Shown here piece after piece: positions 39,015-48,281 of a stretch of 64,000 nt of DNA. This stretch comes from Flammeovirgaceae bacterium UBA5585 (lineage in GTDB: Bacteria > Bacteroidota > Bacteroidia > Cytophagales > Cyclobacteriaceae), in the NCBI GenBank assembly GCA_002425185.1, contig DILT01000012.1, positions 1 through 64,000 of the forward strand, read 5' to 3'. Every line of letters starts with the position of its first letter. The first letter of the stretch is position 1. The position numbers and the translations under genes were made by a program. Below the pieces are notes generated by a model. It ran no database searches and was not told the DNA's origin. It was given only the letters and a program-made list of their open reading frames with translations.

Positions 39015-41453
39015 ATGCTCGTCAATTACCTGAAAGTTGCCTTGCGTTCCATCTTTCGCAACAAGCTTACTTCCTTCATCAACATTTCCGGTCTTGCCCT
39101 GGCGCTTACCAGCGCCTTGCTCATTACCTTTTATGTAGTGGATGAATTGAGCTATGACCGGCATCATCCGGCTGCCGATCGGCTGTATCGGGTAACCCGT
39201 TATTTCTATGATCAGGATGGAAACGCCAGCTTAAAGTTGGCTAACGTGGCCCCGCCTATTGGCATGCTTATGCGCAATGATTTTCCGGAAATAGAAAAGC
39301 TCTGTCGCATGCTCCCCTTGAACACAACCGTAACCTTGCCGGAAGATGGTGTGGAGAATAAATCATTTAGAGAACGGAACATTTTTATAAGCGAGCCGGA
39401 AATATTCGAATTATTTGAGATCACGTTAACAGAAGGAAACAAAGCCACCGCGCTGGAAAAACCATTTACAATTTTATTGTCTGAACCTGCTGCTGAAAAA
39501 TATTTCGGCACTACACAGATACAAGGAAAAACCCTGCAGGTATTCGGTAATCCCGTGCAGGTAACCGGGGTGTTCAAACCCTTCCGCGCGCAATCCCATT
39601 TTCATCCCGACTTTCTCATTTCGTTCAGCACCCTTAATGACTCTACCATTTATGGAAGACGGGGGCTCGAAACCAACTGGGGAAACAATTCTTTTGGTAC
39701 CTACTTTTTACTGAAGGAAGGCGAACAGCCAAAAGCACTCGAAAGCAAGCTTCCGGATTTTCTTGACAAACATTTTGGAACTTTTGCACGCGCTAACTTT
39801 GGAGCAGCACCCAATTTTGTCGCTTCAAAAGTCACCAGTCTTCAACTTCAAAAAGTTACCGACATCCATTTACACTCTCATCTGGATGATGAACTTGAAC
39901 CTCCCGGTAACATCAACACCGTGTACATGATGGGAACCATCGGGTTGTTCATCATTCTCATTGCCTCCTTCAATTTTATAAACCTGAACACCGCACAGGC
40001 AACCAAACACTCTAAAGAAGTGGGCATACGAAAAGTTGCTGGCGCTTTCAAAACACAACTGATGGGTCAATACCTGAGCGAGTCTGTTTTAATTGCCTTG
40101 TTTTCATGCCTGCTCGCCCTGGGTGCAGGGTATAGTGGGTTAGAATGGCTTAATAGTTTTACCGGAAAATCCATTAGCTACTTTAGTCAACCCCTTATCC
40201 TCATCTTAATGGTGGCCGGGTCAGTTGCGGTAGGGTTACTGGCCGGGCTTTATCCTGCTGTTATCATATCAGGGTTTAAACCGGCTGTAATCTTAAAAGG
40301 AAAACAAACTGGCGGAAAGCCTGTGCTGCGCAGGGCCCTGGTGGTGGTGCAGTTTGCGATCTCCATTGTGTTGATTATTGCAACCGGAATAATTTTCAGT
40401 CAGCTTCAATACCTGAATAAAAAAGATCTGGGGTATGCCAAGGATCAGGTTGTCACGCTTCCTTACTACAGTCAGCTAAACGATAATTATGATGCATTTT
40501 ACAACGCCTTAACGGGACACTCGGCTATAAAAAATTCGGGGCGCTCCTCTCGCATTCCAACCGGCAGGTTACTCGATTCCATGGGCGCACAAATGCGTAA
40601 AGGCGATTCACTGCAAAATGTAGGGTCGCGCATCGCCTACATTCGGGTGGACCATACATTTTTCGACACGTATGGTATTCCGTTTGTTGCCGGAAGAAAC
40701 TTTTCGAAAGCAGTGCGTACGGATGATTCGCTCGGTTATGTACTCAATGAAGCAGCCCTGACAGCCATGGGTATCTACGATCCTGCATCACTAATCGATC
40801 AGGAATTTTCATACGGTGGCGTAAACGGCAAAGTGATTGGTGTTGTGAAAGATTTCCATTTTGAATCCCTGCACCAGGTTATCAACCCGATGATTTTTCT
40901 GATACAACGACCAGCATACAACAATCTTTCCATTCAGGTGGCCGGCAATAATTTTCAGGAAGGATTAAACCACATTGAAAAAGTGTGGCGCGAATTTTTA
41001 CCCGACCGTTTATTTGAATATACGTTTATGAACGAACGGTACAACAACCTCTATCAAAATGAAATGAAGCAAAGTCAGTTATTCACAGGATTTTCCTTAC
41101 TGGCCATCTTTATTGCATGCCTTGGATTGTTCGGGTTGGCTACATTTAACACCCTGCAACGGGTAAAAGAAATTGGTATCCGCAAAGTACTGGGTGCCTC
41201 AGTTCCCAGTATACTTACACTGCTCACGCGTGAAATTATTATACTGGTTATTGTTGCCAACGCTATTGCCTGGCCGGTAGCGTGGTACTTTATGGAGAAA
41301 TGGCTTGATGGTTTTGCCTACCACATTAACATGAATGTATTGCTTTACCTTATAGCCGCGGGGGCAGCCATACTGATCGCTATCCTTACCGTTAGTTCGC
41401 AAACACTGAAAGCGGCCATGACCAACCCGGCTAATACACTGCGGTATGAATAG
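39015..41453 (+). CDS. FtsX/MacB-type ABC permease, array member 6
   Basis: 812 residues, starting MLVNYLKVALRSIFRNKLTS. First-module landmark FNFINLNTAQATKHSKEVGIRKVAGAFKTQLMGQYLSES; second-module landmark FNTLQRVKEIGIRKVLGASVPSILTLLTREIIILVI; C terminus NPANTLRYE. Divergent from member 5 across a 287-bp intergenic region (38728-39014) that would hold both promoters. Confidence 0.9.
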   Translation: MLVNYLKVALRSIFRNKLTSFINISGLALALTSALLITFYVVDELSYDRHHPAADRLYRVTRYFYDQDGNASLKLANVAPPIGMLMRNDFPEIEKLCRMLPLNTTVTLPEDGVENKSFRERNIFISEPEIFELFEITLTEGNKATALEKPFTILLSEPAAEKYFGTTQIQGKTLQVFGNPVQVTGVFKPFRAQSHFHPDFLISFSTLNDSTIYGRRGLETNWGNNSFGTYFLLKEGEQPKALESKLPDFLDKHFGTFARANFGAAPNFVASKVTSLQLQKVTDIHLHSHLDDELEPPGNINTVYMMGTIGLFIILIASFNFINLNTAQATKHSKEVGIRKVAGAFKTQLMGQYLSESVLIALFSCLLALGAGYSGLEWLNSFTGKSISYFSQPLILILMVAGSVAVGLLAGLYPAVIISGFKPAVILKGKQTGGKPVLRRALVVVQFAISIVLIIATGIIFSQLQYLNKKDLGYAKDQVVTLPYYSQLNDNYDAFYNALTGHSAIKNSGRSSRIPTGRLLDSMGAQMRKGDSLQNVGSRIAYIRVDHTFFDTYGIPFVAGRNFSKAVRTDDSLGYVLNEAALTAMGIYDPASLIDQEFSYGGVNGKVIGVVKDFHFESLHQVINPMIFLIQRPAYNNLSIQVAGNNFQEGLNHIEKVWREFLPDRLFEYTFMNERYNNLYQNEMKQSQLFTGFSLLAIFIACLGLFGLATFNTLQRVKEIGIRKVLGASVPSILTLLTREIIILVIVANAIAWPVAWYFMEKWLDGFAYHINMNVLLYLIAAGAAILIAILTVSSQTLKAAMTNPANTLRYE

Positions 41454-42080
41454 TTACCGGTAACTACTTTTCACATACTTCCAGTTTCGCGATTTACCCT
41501 CGGCAAGCCACTCCAGTGTGGTAGCCAGACGTTTTTCACGAGTAGCTTCGGTTTTGGCTTCGGTTATCCACTCCAGGTATTCGCGTTTGTGTGATGGACT
41601 GAAGTTTTGGAAAGTGATCAGCGCCTTCTTATTCTTTTTTAAGGCATCCATGAACCATGCGGGAGTCCTAATCGCTTTACTAACAGTCTTTTTCGGTGCA
41701 GCCTTAACACCATCGTCATTCAGTTTTTTAGCTTGCTTAAGAAAATCAATAATAACCTTATCCGGTGGAAGATCTTTTAAACTGTTTACGCGGCCAAAAT
41801 TTCCCATCGCCTCGCCCCCTGCTGCTTTATTTTGTCCTAAATAATTTTTCGGATCCTTGATAAGCCTGGCTTTCCAAAAAGCAAAGGTGCAATGCTGCTT
41901 AAAGGCGGCAAATCCGAAATACAATCCCTTGTATTCAAACGAGGGCATTCCCCATTTTATCGTCTCGGTTACTTCCGGGCAGGCCTTATGCACCAATTCC
42001 CGCACATGCTTTAAAATGGGCTGGGCAAATGGCTGCGCCTTTGTTATATAAGCATCGATGCGTTTATCCTTTTTTGTCAT
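41454..42080 (-). CDS. YdeI/OmpD-associated family protein with DUF1801 core
   Basis: 208 residues. N-terminal DUF1801 region (about 15-115: VRELVHKACPEVTETIKWGMPSFEYKGLYFGFAAFKQHCTFAFWK) plus a C-terminal YdeI/OmpD-associated region (TPAWFMDALKKNKKALITFQNFSPSHKREYLEWITEAKTEATREKRLATTLEWLAEGKSRNWKY). Members of the latter have been linked to bacteriocin protection or polymyxin resistance in a few species. Function here unknown; transcribed on its own, tail to tail with permease 6. Confidence 0.85.
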   Translation of the reverse strand: MTKKDKRIDAYITKAQPFAQPILKHVRELVHKACPEVTETIKWGMPSFEYKGLYFGFAAFKQHCTFAFWKARLIKDPKNYLGQNKAAGGEAMGNFGRVNSLKDLPPDKVIIDFLKQAKKLNDDGVKAAPKKTVSKAIRTPAWFMDALKKNKKALITFQNFSPSHKREYLEWITEAKTEATREKRLATTLEWLAEGKSRNWKYVKSSYR

Positions 42081-42153
42081 GGGAATGTATTCGCAGTCCG
42101 AATGTTTAGTCCAAAACTCTCGGAGTACCTTTTTTGCAATTACTCTTAAACAT

Positions 42154-43911
42154 CTACTTCTTCACCACGGTAAACTCAACCCTGCGGTTGTTGGCGCGGC
42201 CCGCATCGGTGTCGTTGGTGTCAATGGGCTTGCTTTCGCCATAGCCCTGTGCACGCAACCGTGCTCCGTCAATGCCCTGGCTAACAATATAATCCACCAC
42301 CGATTGTGAACGGCCCTGCGAAAGGTTCAGGTTGTATTCGTCTGAGCCCTTGCTGTCGGTGTGGCCTTCAATCTGTATTTCAACGGTATGATTTTGTTTT
42401 AAGAAGTCAACCACCTTGTTCAGTTCTACAAAAGATTCTTTTTTGAGGGTGGTCTTGTCAAAATCGAAATAAATATTCTTCAACCGTACGGTAAGTCCCA
42501 CTTCAATAGGTTGCAGAATAAGGTCTTTGATCACCGGGGTTAATTCTTCATTTATTACCTCCACACTGTCGGCTGCATTCAGGTAACCTTCCGCGGAAGC
42601 GGTAAGCATATACCAACCCAGCTTCTTAATTTCCTGCTCGTATGTTCCCGCTCCTGCCTGCAGGTTCAGGTTAACACTGCGATCGTTTTTAAGTTGCACC
42701 TGAAGTTTGGCGGCTACCGGCTTCATGGTTTTGCTGTCGTAAATTGTACCGGCCAGCACCAGTTTTTTTACCACGGGTGTAAGGTAAAGATCAACATACA
42801 GGGTAGTATCATTGCCTAATACCGGTAGTGACAGACTGATGTCTTTCGGTAAAAATCCTTCCTGCGAAGCGGCAACATTAAATCCGTTTACCTCCGGTAT
42901 TTTGGTTTCATACTTACCATCTCCTTTTGCATGCAGCAAAATGGCTTCATGATCAGCCGGCTTTACCTGCACGTTGGCCGGTATAGGCTGTTGTGTTTTT
43001 TCATTGAAGATGGTACCCGAAACGCGGATGGTAATATCGCGCGGAATAAGTTTGAACAAATCCAGGGTACCGCCAGCACCAATAACAGCACGGCTCATAT
43101 ACACATGGCCTTCGCGATCAATACAGAAGTACATCTCTCCGCCTGCCGTATTAATGGGTGCACCCATGTTTACCGGCTCACTCCAGTTTTGCCAGCTATC
43201 GTCCAGGCGGGTGGTTTTATAAATATCCGATTTACCAAATTTTCCGGCCACATTACGGTCGCTGGCGAAGTAAAGTGTTTTATCATCTGGCCCGATAAAA
43301 GGGCCGAAGTCATCATCCTTAACGGAAATATTAAGCTTCACCGGCCGCGACCATTTGCCATCGCTGCCCAGGTTACTTACATACAAACTACTGCGTGTAC
43401 TGCTTGGAGTTTCACTGAAAAAAATAATCATGTGTTTCATGTTGGCCGACATGCTGGCCCCGTAAAAACGACCTTTATTCATTTCTTTAAAGCCGGGCAC
43501 ATCCAGTTCGGTGAGTGAACCGCCCGCACTAACAATGGAAAAGCCCTTGGTATCCTTTACCCGGCCCCCTTTAATAAAGAGTGAGCCATCGGGCAAGGCT
43601 GTAAATACCTGGTTACTCCGGTGAATGTTGTAAGGAGCTGTAAGGTGTTGCGGAGCGCTCCACTCACCATTCTCGCCTACTGTAGAAACCCATATATCGT
43701 CACTTCCTTCCTTGCCAAAAGTGTTTTGAGGATGGTTGTGAATAAAGAAGTAGAGTTTTTTGCCATCAAACGAAATGATGGGGGCGGCATCATGATAATA
43801 GGTATTGACTTCTTTGTTGAGTTTTACCACGGCATAGCGCGGGGCATACTCCTGGGCCAAAACCATAAAAGACAATGCCAGCAAGAAGAATGGGAGGATC
43901 AGTTTTTTCAT
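42154..43911 (-). CDS. OmpA-family protein with PD40-like beta-propeller repeats
   Basis: 585 residues from the ATG at 43911; a TTG at 43917 is an alternative. Signal peptide (MKKLILPFFLLALSFMVLA). Residues about 35-300 contain WD40/PD40-like repeats (SDDIWVSTVGENGEWSAP, DDKTLYFASDRNVAGKFGKSDIY), residues about 300-460 two carboxypeptidase-regulatory-like domains (VSGTIFNEKTQQPIPANV, LAGTIYDSKTMKPVAAKL), and the C terminus an OmpA peptidoglycan-binding domain (IYFDFDKTTLKKESFVEL, IEGHTDSKGSDEYNLNLSQGRSQSV). Probably a peptidoglycan-linked outer-membrane or PorE-like accessory protein. Confidence 0.9.
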   Translation of the reverse strand: MKKLILPFFLLALSFMVLAQEYAPRYAVVKLNKEVNTYYHDAAPIISFDGKKLYFFIHNHPQNTFGKEGSDDIWVSTVGENGEWSAPQHLTAPYNIHRSNQVFTALPDGSLFIKGGRVKDTKGFSIVSAGGSLTELDVPGFKEMNKGRFYGASMSANMKHMIIFFSETPSSTRSSLYVSNLGSDGKWSRPVKLNISVKDDDFGPFIGPDDKTLYFASDRNVAGKFGKSDIYKTTRLDDSWQNWSEPVNMGAPINTAGGEMYFCIDREGHVYMSRAVIGAGGTLDLFKLIPRDITIRVSGTIFNEKTQQPIPANVQVKPADHEAILLHAKGDGKYETKIPEVNGFNVAASQEGFLPKDISLSLPVLGNDTTLYVDLYLTPVVKKLVLAGTIYDSKTMKPVAAKLQVQLKNDRSVNLNLQAGAGTYEQEIKKLGWYMLTASAEGYLNAADSVEVINEELTPVIKDLILQPIEVGLTVRLKNIYFDFDKTTLKKESFVELNKVVDFLKQNHTVEIQIEGHTDSKGSDEYNLNLSQGRSQSVVDYIVSQGIDGARLRAQGYGESKPIDTNDTDAGRANNRRVEFTVVKK

Positions 43912-44017
43912 TATCAACAGGTTTACTGTTCATAAAGGTAAAAACATTCAAGGGAGATGAAAACCCCCGTCACACCATAGCCTCCTTTTGCGTTTGAAAG
44001 GGAGTGTGGGTGATTTC

Positions 44018-44461
44018 TCAGAAAAGACTTGAATGGATAATGCCTCTGCCACTCATGGAAAGCGACACAATAATCACCAGCAAGGCCAACGCATTGAATA
44101 AAAACATGCGTTTGTGTTTTGCGTTGTCATCGGCCATTTTTTTGGAAGTTATGCGCGCCAGGGTAATCAATACAATGGCAATAATATTCAGTGAGATATG
44201 CTCCACCGCCCAATACCTGAGCCCGGCATTCTTCATAGTACCCGCATTAAACTGCACTACGGGGCTAACAAAATATAAAACCAGGCCAATCAGCAATTGA
44301 AGATGGGTGAAGATAAACAGGTAAAGGCCCAATTTATTATCTAACCCGGTGTATGGCTTCTTTCCCAGCCACTTCTGCAAGGCAATAACCACCACCACTA
44401 CCAACATAATCAACACAAAATACCGCAACAACGAGTGGGTATGTAACAAACCGGTATGCAT
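44018..44461 (-). CDS. Small four-TM membrane protein, cytochrome-b-like
   Basis: 147 residues with four hydrophobic segments at about 8-28, 46-68, 82-102 and 122-142. Histidines in membrane segments (HTGLLHTHSLLRY, FTHLQLLIG, VEHISLN) may bind heme; similar Bacteroidota proteins are sometimes called cytochrome B. Proof of heme binding is lacking. It is transcribed as a single gene divergent from the ligand-gated channel homologue. Confidence 0.65.
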   Translation of the reverse strand: MHTGLLHTHSLLRYFVLIMLVVVVVIALQKWLGKKPYTGLDNKLGLYLFIFTHLQLLIGLVLYFVSPVVQFNAGTMKNAGLRYWAVEHISLNIIAIVLITLARITSKKMADDNAKHKRMFLFNALALLVIIVSLSMSGRGIIHSSLF

Positions 44462-44539
44462 AGCTTTAAATTTAAGCCCGAAAATAGCACAGCTTTTCCA
44501 AACTTCCGAAAAACTGTATAATTTGTACGACTCTGAATC

Positions 44540-45511
44540 ATGAACCGCTACTGCCTGCTTCTGCTCACGTTCCTTTCTTCACTTTGTTTAAATGCACAAG
44601 ATGAAAATGATTCCCTCGAATCACCTCCCGATACGGTGAAAATGGGAACCTACATTATCAGTATTCATGATATAAACTTTCAGGCTAAAGAATATGAGCT
44701 TCGTTTTTGGTTGTGGGCACTGTACGATAATGTAACCTTCGACTTAGCCAAACAGCTCGATATCCCCAATGCCAAAGCCATTGATGAGCAGGATGTGGTG
44801 GCTGTTGATGTCGTGAACGGAAAAACATGGCAACTGATGAAGATGCGTACTACCATGAAACAAAACTGGAAAGTAGGAAACTATCCTTTCGATAAGCAGC
44901 ACCTGGTAGTCCATATCGAGAACACCATATTTGATAAAAACAGGTTGGTATTTGTGCCCGATGAACTGGGCAGCGCATACGACCGTGAATTGACACTGGA
45001 CGGGTGGCGTATTACTAATTTTGAAGTCGGAGTAAAAGACAAGGAATATACTACGGTTTTTGGCGATCCTTCCTCCGACATGCTTCACTCGGAATACTCG
45101 TCTTTCGACATTTCTATGGATATGGAACGCAATGGATGGGGGTTGTTCTGGAAATTGTTCTCCGGTATGTACATCGCTTTTCTTATCGCTATGGTAAGCT
45201 TTGGCCTGCAAGTAGAAGAACTGGAGCCTCGATTTGGATTACCAGTAGGCGGCTTGTTTGCTGCGGTGGGTAATAAATACATTATCGATTCCCTGCTTCC
45301 TGAATCGAACACGTTTACGTTAGTTGATTCCCTGCACTCCATCACTTTCTTCTCCATCTTTATTATTCTTTTCCTTTCGGCTATTACGCTTTACATCTAC
45401 CATCAGGATAAAATTGGTTTATCCAAAAAAATAAACAGAATATCCGCCACAGCTGTATTTTTCCTTTACATCATTATTAATATCGTCATCATAACTTCCG
45501 CTCTTTCATAA
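44540..45511 (+). CDS. Pentameric ligand-gated ion channel homologue (bacterial Cys-loop family)
   Basis: 323 residues. Signal peptide (1-19), beta-rich ligand-binding domain (about 30-200) and four hydrophobic segments at about 204-223, 234-250, 266-288 and 303-321. The Pro-loop of the family is seen as YPFDKQ (residues 115-120), without the flanking cysteines as expected in prokaryotes, and the LBD-to-M1 junction ends in SFDISMDMERNGW. The putative pore helix contains GLPVGGLFAAVGNKY. Bacterial members include GLIC and ELIC; the ligand here cannot be inferred. A 10-bp gap separates it from the acylase gene. Confidence 0.8.
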   Translation: MNRYCLLLLTFLSSLCLNAQDENDSLESPPDTVKMGTYIISIHDINFQAKEYELRFWLWALYDNVTFDLAKQLDIPNAKAIDEQDVVAVDVVNGKTWQLMKMRTTMKQNWKVGNYPFDKQHLVVHIENTIFDKNRLVFVPDELGSAYDRELTLDGWRITNFEVGVKDKEYTTVFGDPSSDMLHSEYSSFDISMDMERNGWGLFWKLFSGMYIAFLIAMVSFGLQVEELEPRFGLPVGGLFAAVGNKYIIDSLLPESNTFTLVDSLHSITFFSIFIILFLSAITLYIYHQDKIGLSKKINRISATAVFFLYIIINIVIITSALS

Positions 45512-45521
45512 ATTTTTTGCC

Positions 45522-47921
45522 ATGAAAATTCTTGTAAAAATTAGTATCGGATTACTGATCGTATTACTCGTTCTTGCATTGGGTGTGTACTTCTATATGC
45601 AAACCACAAAGCCGCAATTGGAAGGCACACGTACGCTGCCCGGCCTTCATCGTGATGTGGAAGTATTGTACGATGACTATGGTGTGCCGCACATTTATGC
45701 GCAAAACGATGAAGATGCCTATTATGCACTGGGCTATGTTCATGCACAAGACAGGCTTTTTCAAATGGAGATGCTGAGGCGCGCAGCCGGAGGCCGATTA
45801 GCGGAAGTTCTTGGCGAAGATCTGGTGAAGGTTGATAAATTTTTCAGAACACTAGGCCTTAATCATTTTGCCAAGCAACATGCCGAGAAATTTTTTAACG
45901 CTGACACGGCAGCCTTTCAGCGCTTGTCCCTGGCGTATCAAAAAGGTATAAACCAGTTTGTAAAAACCGGAAAAACACCAATTGAATTTACACTGATCGG
46001 CATACCCAAAGAAGAATTCACCCCGCAGGATATTTACCTGGCCGTTGGGTTTATGTCGTTTGGGTTTGCCGAAGGGTTTCATGCCGATCCGGTGTTGCAG
46101 AAAATTAAAACCGAATGGGGTGAAGAATACCTCAAAGACCTGGCAGTAGAAACACCCGTTGATGCCGTGATTATCAAAAATTTCAACGGCCCTGTTAAAA
46201 GAAAAGGCACCGATCAACTAATAGCGGCAATCCATGATGCATTGGCTACACTTCCGGTGCCCCTGTGGCAGGGAAGTAATGGCTGGGTAGTGTCAGCCGA
46301 AAAATCAACAACCGGCTTTCCCATTCTCGCCAACGACACCCACATTGGTTACGGGCAACCTGCGGTTTGGTACGAGGCGCACCTTGAATATCCGGGCTTT
46401 AGCTTTTATGGTCATCACCTGGCTGGCATTCCCTTTGGCTTGCTGGGCAATAACCGCTTTTGCGGAGTTGGGCTGACCATGTTTGAAAACGATGATGTCG
46501 ACTTCTTTCAGGAAACCGTGAATCCCGAAAATAAAAATCAGGTGAAGTATAAAGAGGCGTGGGAAGATCTCACCATCCGTACGGAACGAATTAAAGTAAG
46601 CGGAGCAGATGACGTATTGTTTGACGTAAAGACGAGCCGCCATGGACCGATCATCAACGGTATTGTTGAAAATGTAAACGAAGAGGGTGACCCCGTTTCA
46701 CTTTCGTGGCTTATTTTACAGCTGGAAAACTTTGCCGTGCAGGCCGCCTGGCAGTTAAACCATGCCTCCACATTTGAACAGGCACGCGAGGCGGTGTCAA
46801 TGTTTTCGGCACCCGGGTTAAATGTGATGTATGGCGATACCGATGGAAACATAGCCTGGTGGGCTGCGGCCAAACTTCCCGTTCGGCCAACACATGTGCA
46901 AAGCAAACTTTACTTAGATGGTGCCAGTGGTGACGATGAGTACCAGGGGTTTTATGACTTCTCTAAAAATCCACACGCTGTAAATCCGCCCTGGGGGTTT
47001 GTATACTCAGCCAACAACCAACCCGATTCGGTTGACGGTGTTTTGTATCCGGGTTATTACTACCCGAAAAGCAGATCCGGCCGAATCGTTGAATTACTTT
47101 CACCCGACAAGAAATTCTCAGCTGAAGACATGAAGGCCATTCAACTGGATGTGGTCTCTCACATGCATGTTGAAGTAGCCAAAGAAATTGCTACGGTACT
47201 AAAAACAGCCTCGCTCGATGAAATCCAGACTGTAATTTTAAATGAACTTCAAAACTGGGATGGCGATCATAAGGCAACCGCTATTGCACCCTCCATATAT
47301 TACAACATGCTTTCGCAGATTATTTTTCTGTCCATGGAGGATGAACTGGGTACACCTGCATTAAAGTCAATTTTAAGTACCTCCATACCAAGAAATGCCT
47401 ACCATATCTTTATTCGTAATGGTGAATCGCCCTGGTGGGATAATGTGCATACAACAGACAAGAAAGAAAGCCGGGATGATATTGTGTTACAAGCTGCCCG
47501 AAACACCATTTCGCTGCTCCAAAAAAGTTGTGGCCAAAAACCCCAACAATGGACATGGGGAAAAATTCATACCCTTACCCATACCCATGCATTAGCTGCA
47601 GTAAAACCGCTTGATAAACTTTTTAATGTTGGACCCTTTGTTGTAGATGGGGGCAGTGAAGTACTGAACAACCTGATGTTTAACCTGGATACGACAGGAT
47701 ACTTTCCTGTGCTCGCAGGCCCGGCCTTACGCAAGGTTACCGACTTTGGCAATATCGAAAGCGGGGAAACCATATCACCTTCCGGGCAAAGCGGAAACGT
47801 TATGAGCCCACATTATAAAGACCAGGCGGAAATGTTTGCTACCGGAAAATACCGGAAAATGCTCATGAACCGGGAAGAGATTGTTGCGAAACACAAGAAT
47901 AAGCTGGTGTTGAAGCCTTAA
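45522..47921 (+). CDS. Penicillin acylase family Ntn-hydrolase
   Basis: 799 residues with one N-terminal TM helix (residues 8-26). Penicillin-acylase precursors are self-cleaved before a catalytic N-terminal Ser; here Ser252 in WQGSNGWVVS fits (Gly251-Ser252), with downstream PILANDTHIG, the PxNNRFCGVG-type oxyanion region LLGNNRFCGVGLTM and a conserved ANNQPD motif. Two chains (about 250 and 547 residues) are expected. Likely substrates are N-acyl amides such as acyl-homoserine lactones or aculeacin-type compounds, but this is a family-level guess. Confidence 0.9.
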   Translation: MKILVKISIGLLIVLLVLALGVYFYMQTTKPQLEGTRTLPGLHRDVEVLYDDYGVPHIYAQNDEDAYYALGYVHAQDRLFQMEMLRRAAGGRLAEVLGEDLVKVDKFFRTLGLNHFAKQHAEKFFNADTAAFQRLSLAYQKGINQFVKTGKTPIEFTLIGIPKEEFTPQDIYLAVGFMSFGFAEGFHADPVLQKIKTEWGEEYLKDLAVETPVDAVIIKNFNGPVKRKGTDQLIAAIHDALATLPVPLWQGSNGWVVSAEKSTTGFPILANDTHIGYGQPAVWYEAHLEYPGFSFYGHHLAGIPFGLLGNNRFCGVGLTMFENDDVDFFQETVNPENKNQVKYKEAWEDLTIRTERIKVSGADDVLFDVKTSRHGPIINGIVENVNEEGDPVSLSWLILQLENFAVQAAWQLNHASTFEQAREAVSMFSAPGLNVMYGDTDGNIAWWAAAKLPVRPTHVQSKLYLDGASGDDEYQGFYDFSKNPHAVNPPWGFVYSANNQPDSVDGVLYPGYYYPKSRSGRIVELLSPDKKFSAEDMKAIQLDVVSHMHVEVAKEIATVLKTASLDEIQTVILNELQNWDGDHKATAIAPSIYYNMLSQIIFLSMEDELGTPALKSILSTSIPRNAYHIFIRNGESPWWDNVHTTDKKESRDDIVLQAARNTISLLQKSCGQKPQQWTWGKIHTLTHTHALAAVKPLDKLFNVGPFVVDGGSEVLNNLMFNLDTTGYFPVLAGPALRKVTDFGNIESGETISPSGQSGNVMSPHYKDQAEMFATGKYRKMLMNREEIVAKHKNKLVLKP

Positions 47922-47925
47922 CTCA

Positions 47926-47946
47926 AAGTTTTCTATTAGAAAACTT
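47926..47946. promoter_or_regulatory. 21-bp perfect palindrome in the higBA promoter (putative operator)
   Basis: Arms of 10 bp, AAGTTTTCTA and TAGAAAACTT, around a central T (47936). It lies 4 bases past the acylase stop and directly upstream of the promoter element at 47948, the usual place for a HigA or HigBA repressor site. No T run follows the palindrome, so it is not a terminator. Confidence 0.7.
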
Positions 47947-47947
47947 C

Positions 47948-47955
47948 TATCTTTG
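47948..47955 (+). promoter_or_regulatory. Bacteroidota -7 promoter element TATCTTTG for higBA
   Basis: Exact match to TAnnTTTG. The start codon of higB begins only 4 bases after it, so transcription should start at or next to the ATG, giving a leaderless messenger. Confidence 0.65.
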
Positions 47956-47959
47956 CACC

Positions 47960-48268
47960 ATGTTCAATATTATTGCCAGAAGAACTTTGCTGGAATTCTG
48001 TAGAATATATCCGGAGGCGGCACAAGCGTTGATGGAGTGGTATCATGAGTTGATCGGTAAGGACTTTAGGAACTTTCAAGAACTAAAGGAAACTTACAAA
48101 GGTTGTAGTATTGTTGGAGATGACCGTGTAGTGTTCAACATAGCCGGCAATAAATTTAGGTTAGTTGTAAGGGTTGTCTTTCAATTTAAAACTATTCAGG
48201 TGAAGTGGTTTGGCACTCACAAAGAGTATGATAAGATAGATGTTAAATCAATCCAGTTTAAGAAATAA
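47960..48268 (+). CDS. higB: HigB-type toxin (RelE superfamily mRNA interferase)
   Basis: 102 residues. The sequence MFNIIARRTLLEFCRIYPEAAQALMEWYHEL matches the start of HigB toxins, followed by GDDRVVFNIAGNKFRLVVRVVFQFKTIQVKWFGTHKEYDKID, with the conserved FNIxGNKFRL and WFGTHxEYDKI motifs. Such toxins cut mRNA, usually on the ribosome. Unlike most TA operons the toxin gene comes first, typical for HigBA. Overlaps the higA region on the 3' side. Confidence 0.92.
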   Translation: MFNIIARRTLLEFCRIYPEAAQALMEWYHELIGKDFRNFQELKETYKGCSIVGDDRVVFNIAGNKFRLVVRVVFQFKTIQVKWFGTHKEYDKIDVKSIQFKK

Positions 48269-48281
48269 AATTTCTCAAGAA

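Noticed and set aside
42931..43518. ORF of 195 codons on the plus strand
   Set aside because: Antisense to the OmpA-family gene; no recognisable family.
47926..47946. The palindrome as a terminator of the penicillin acylase transcript
   Set aside because: The stem is A/T rich and no T run follows; it sits at promoter position for higBA.
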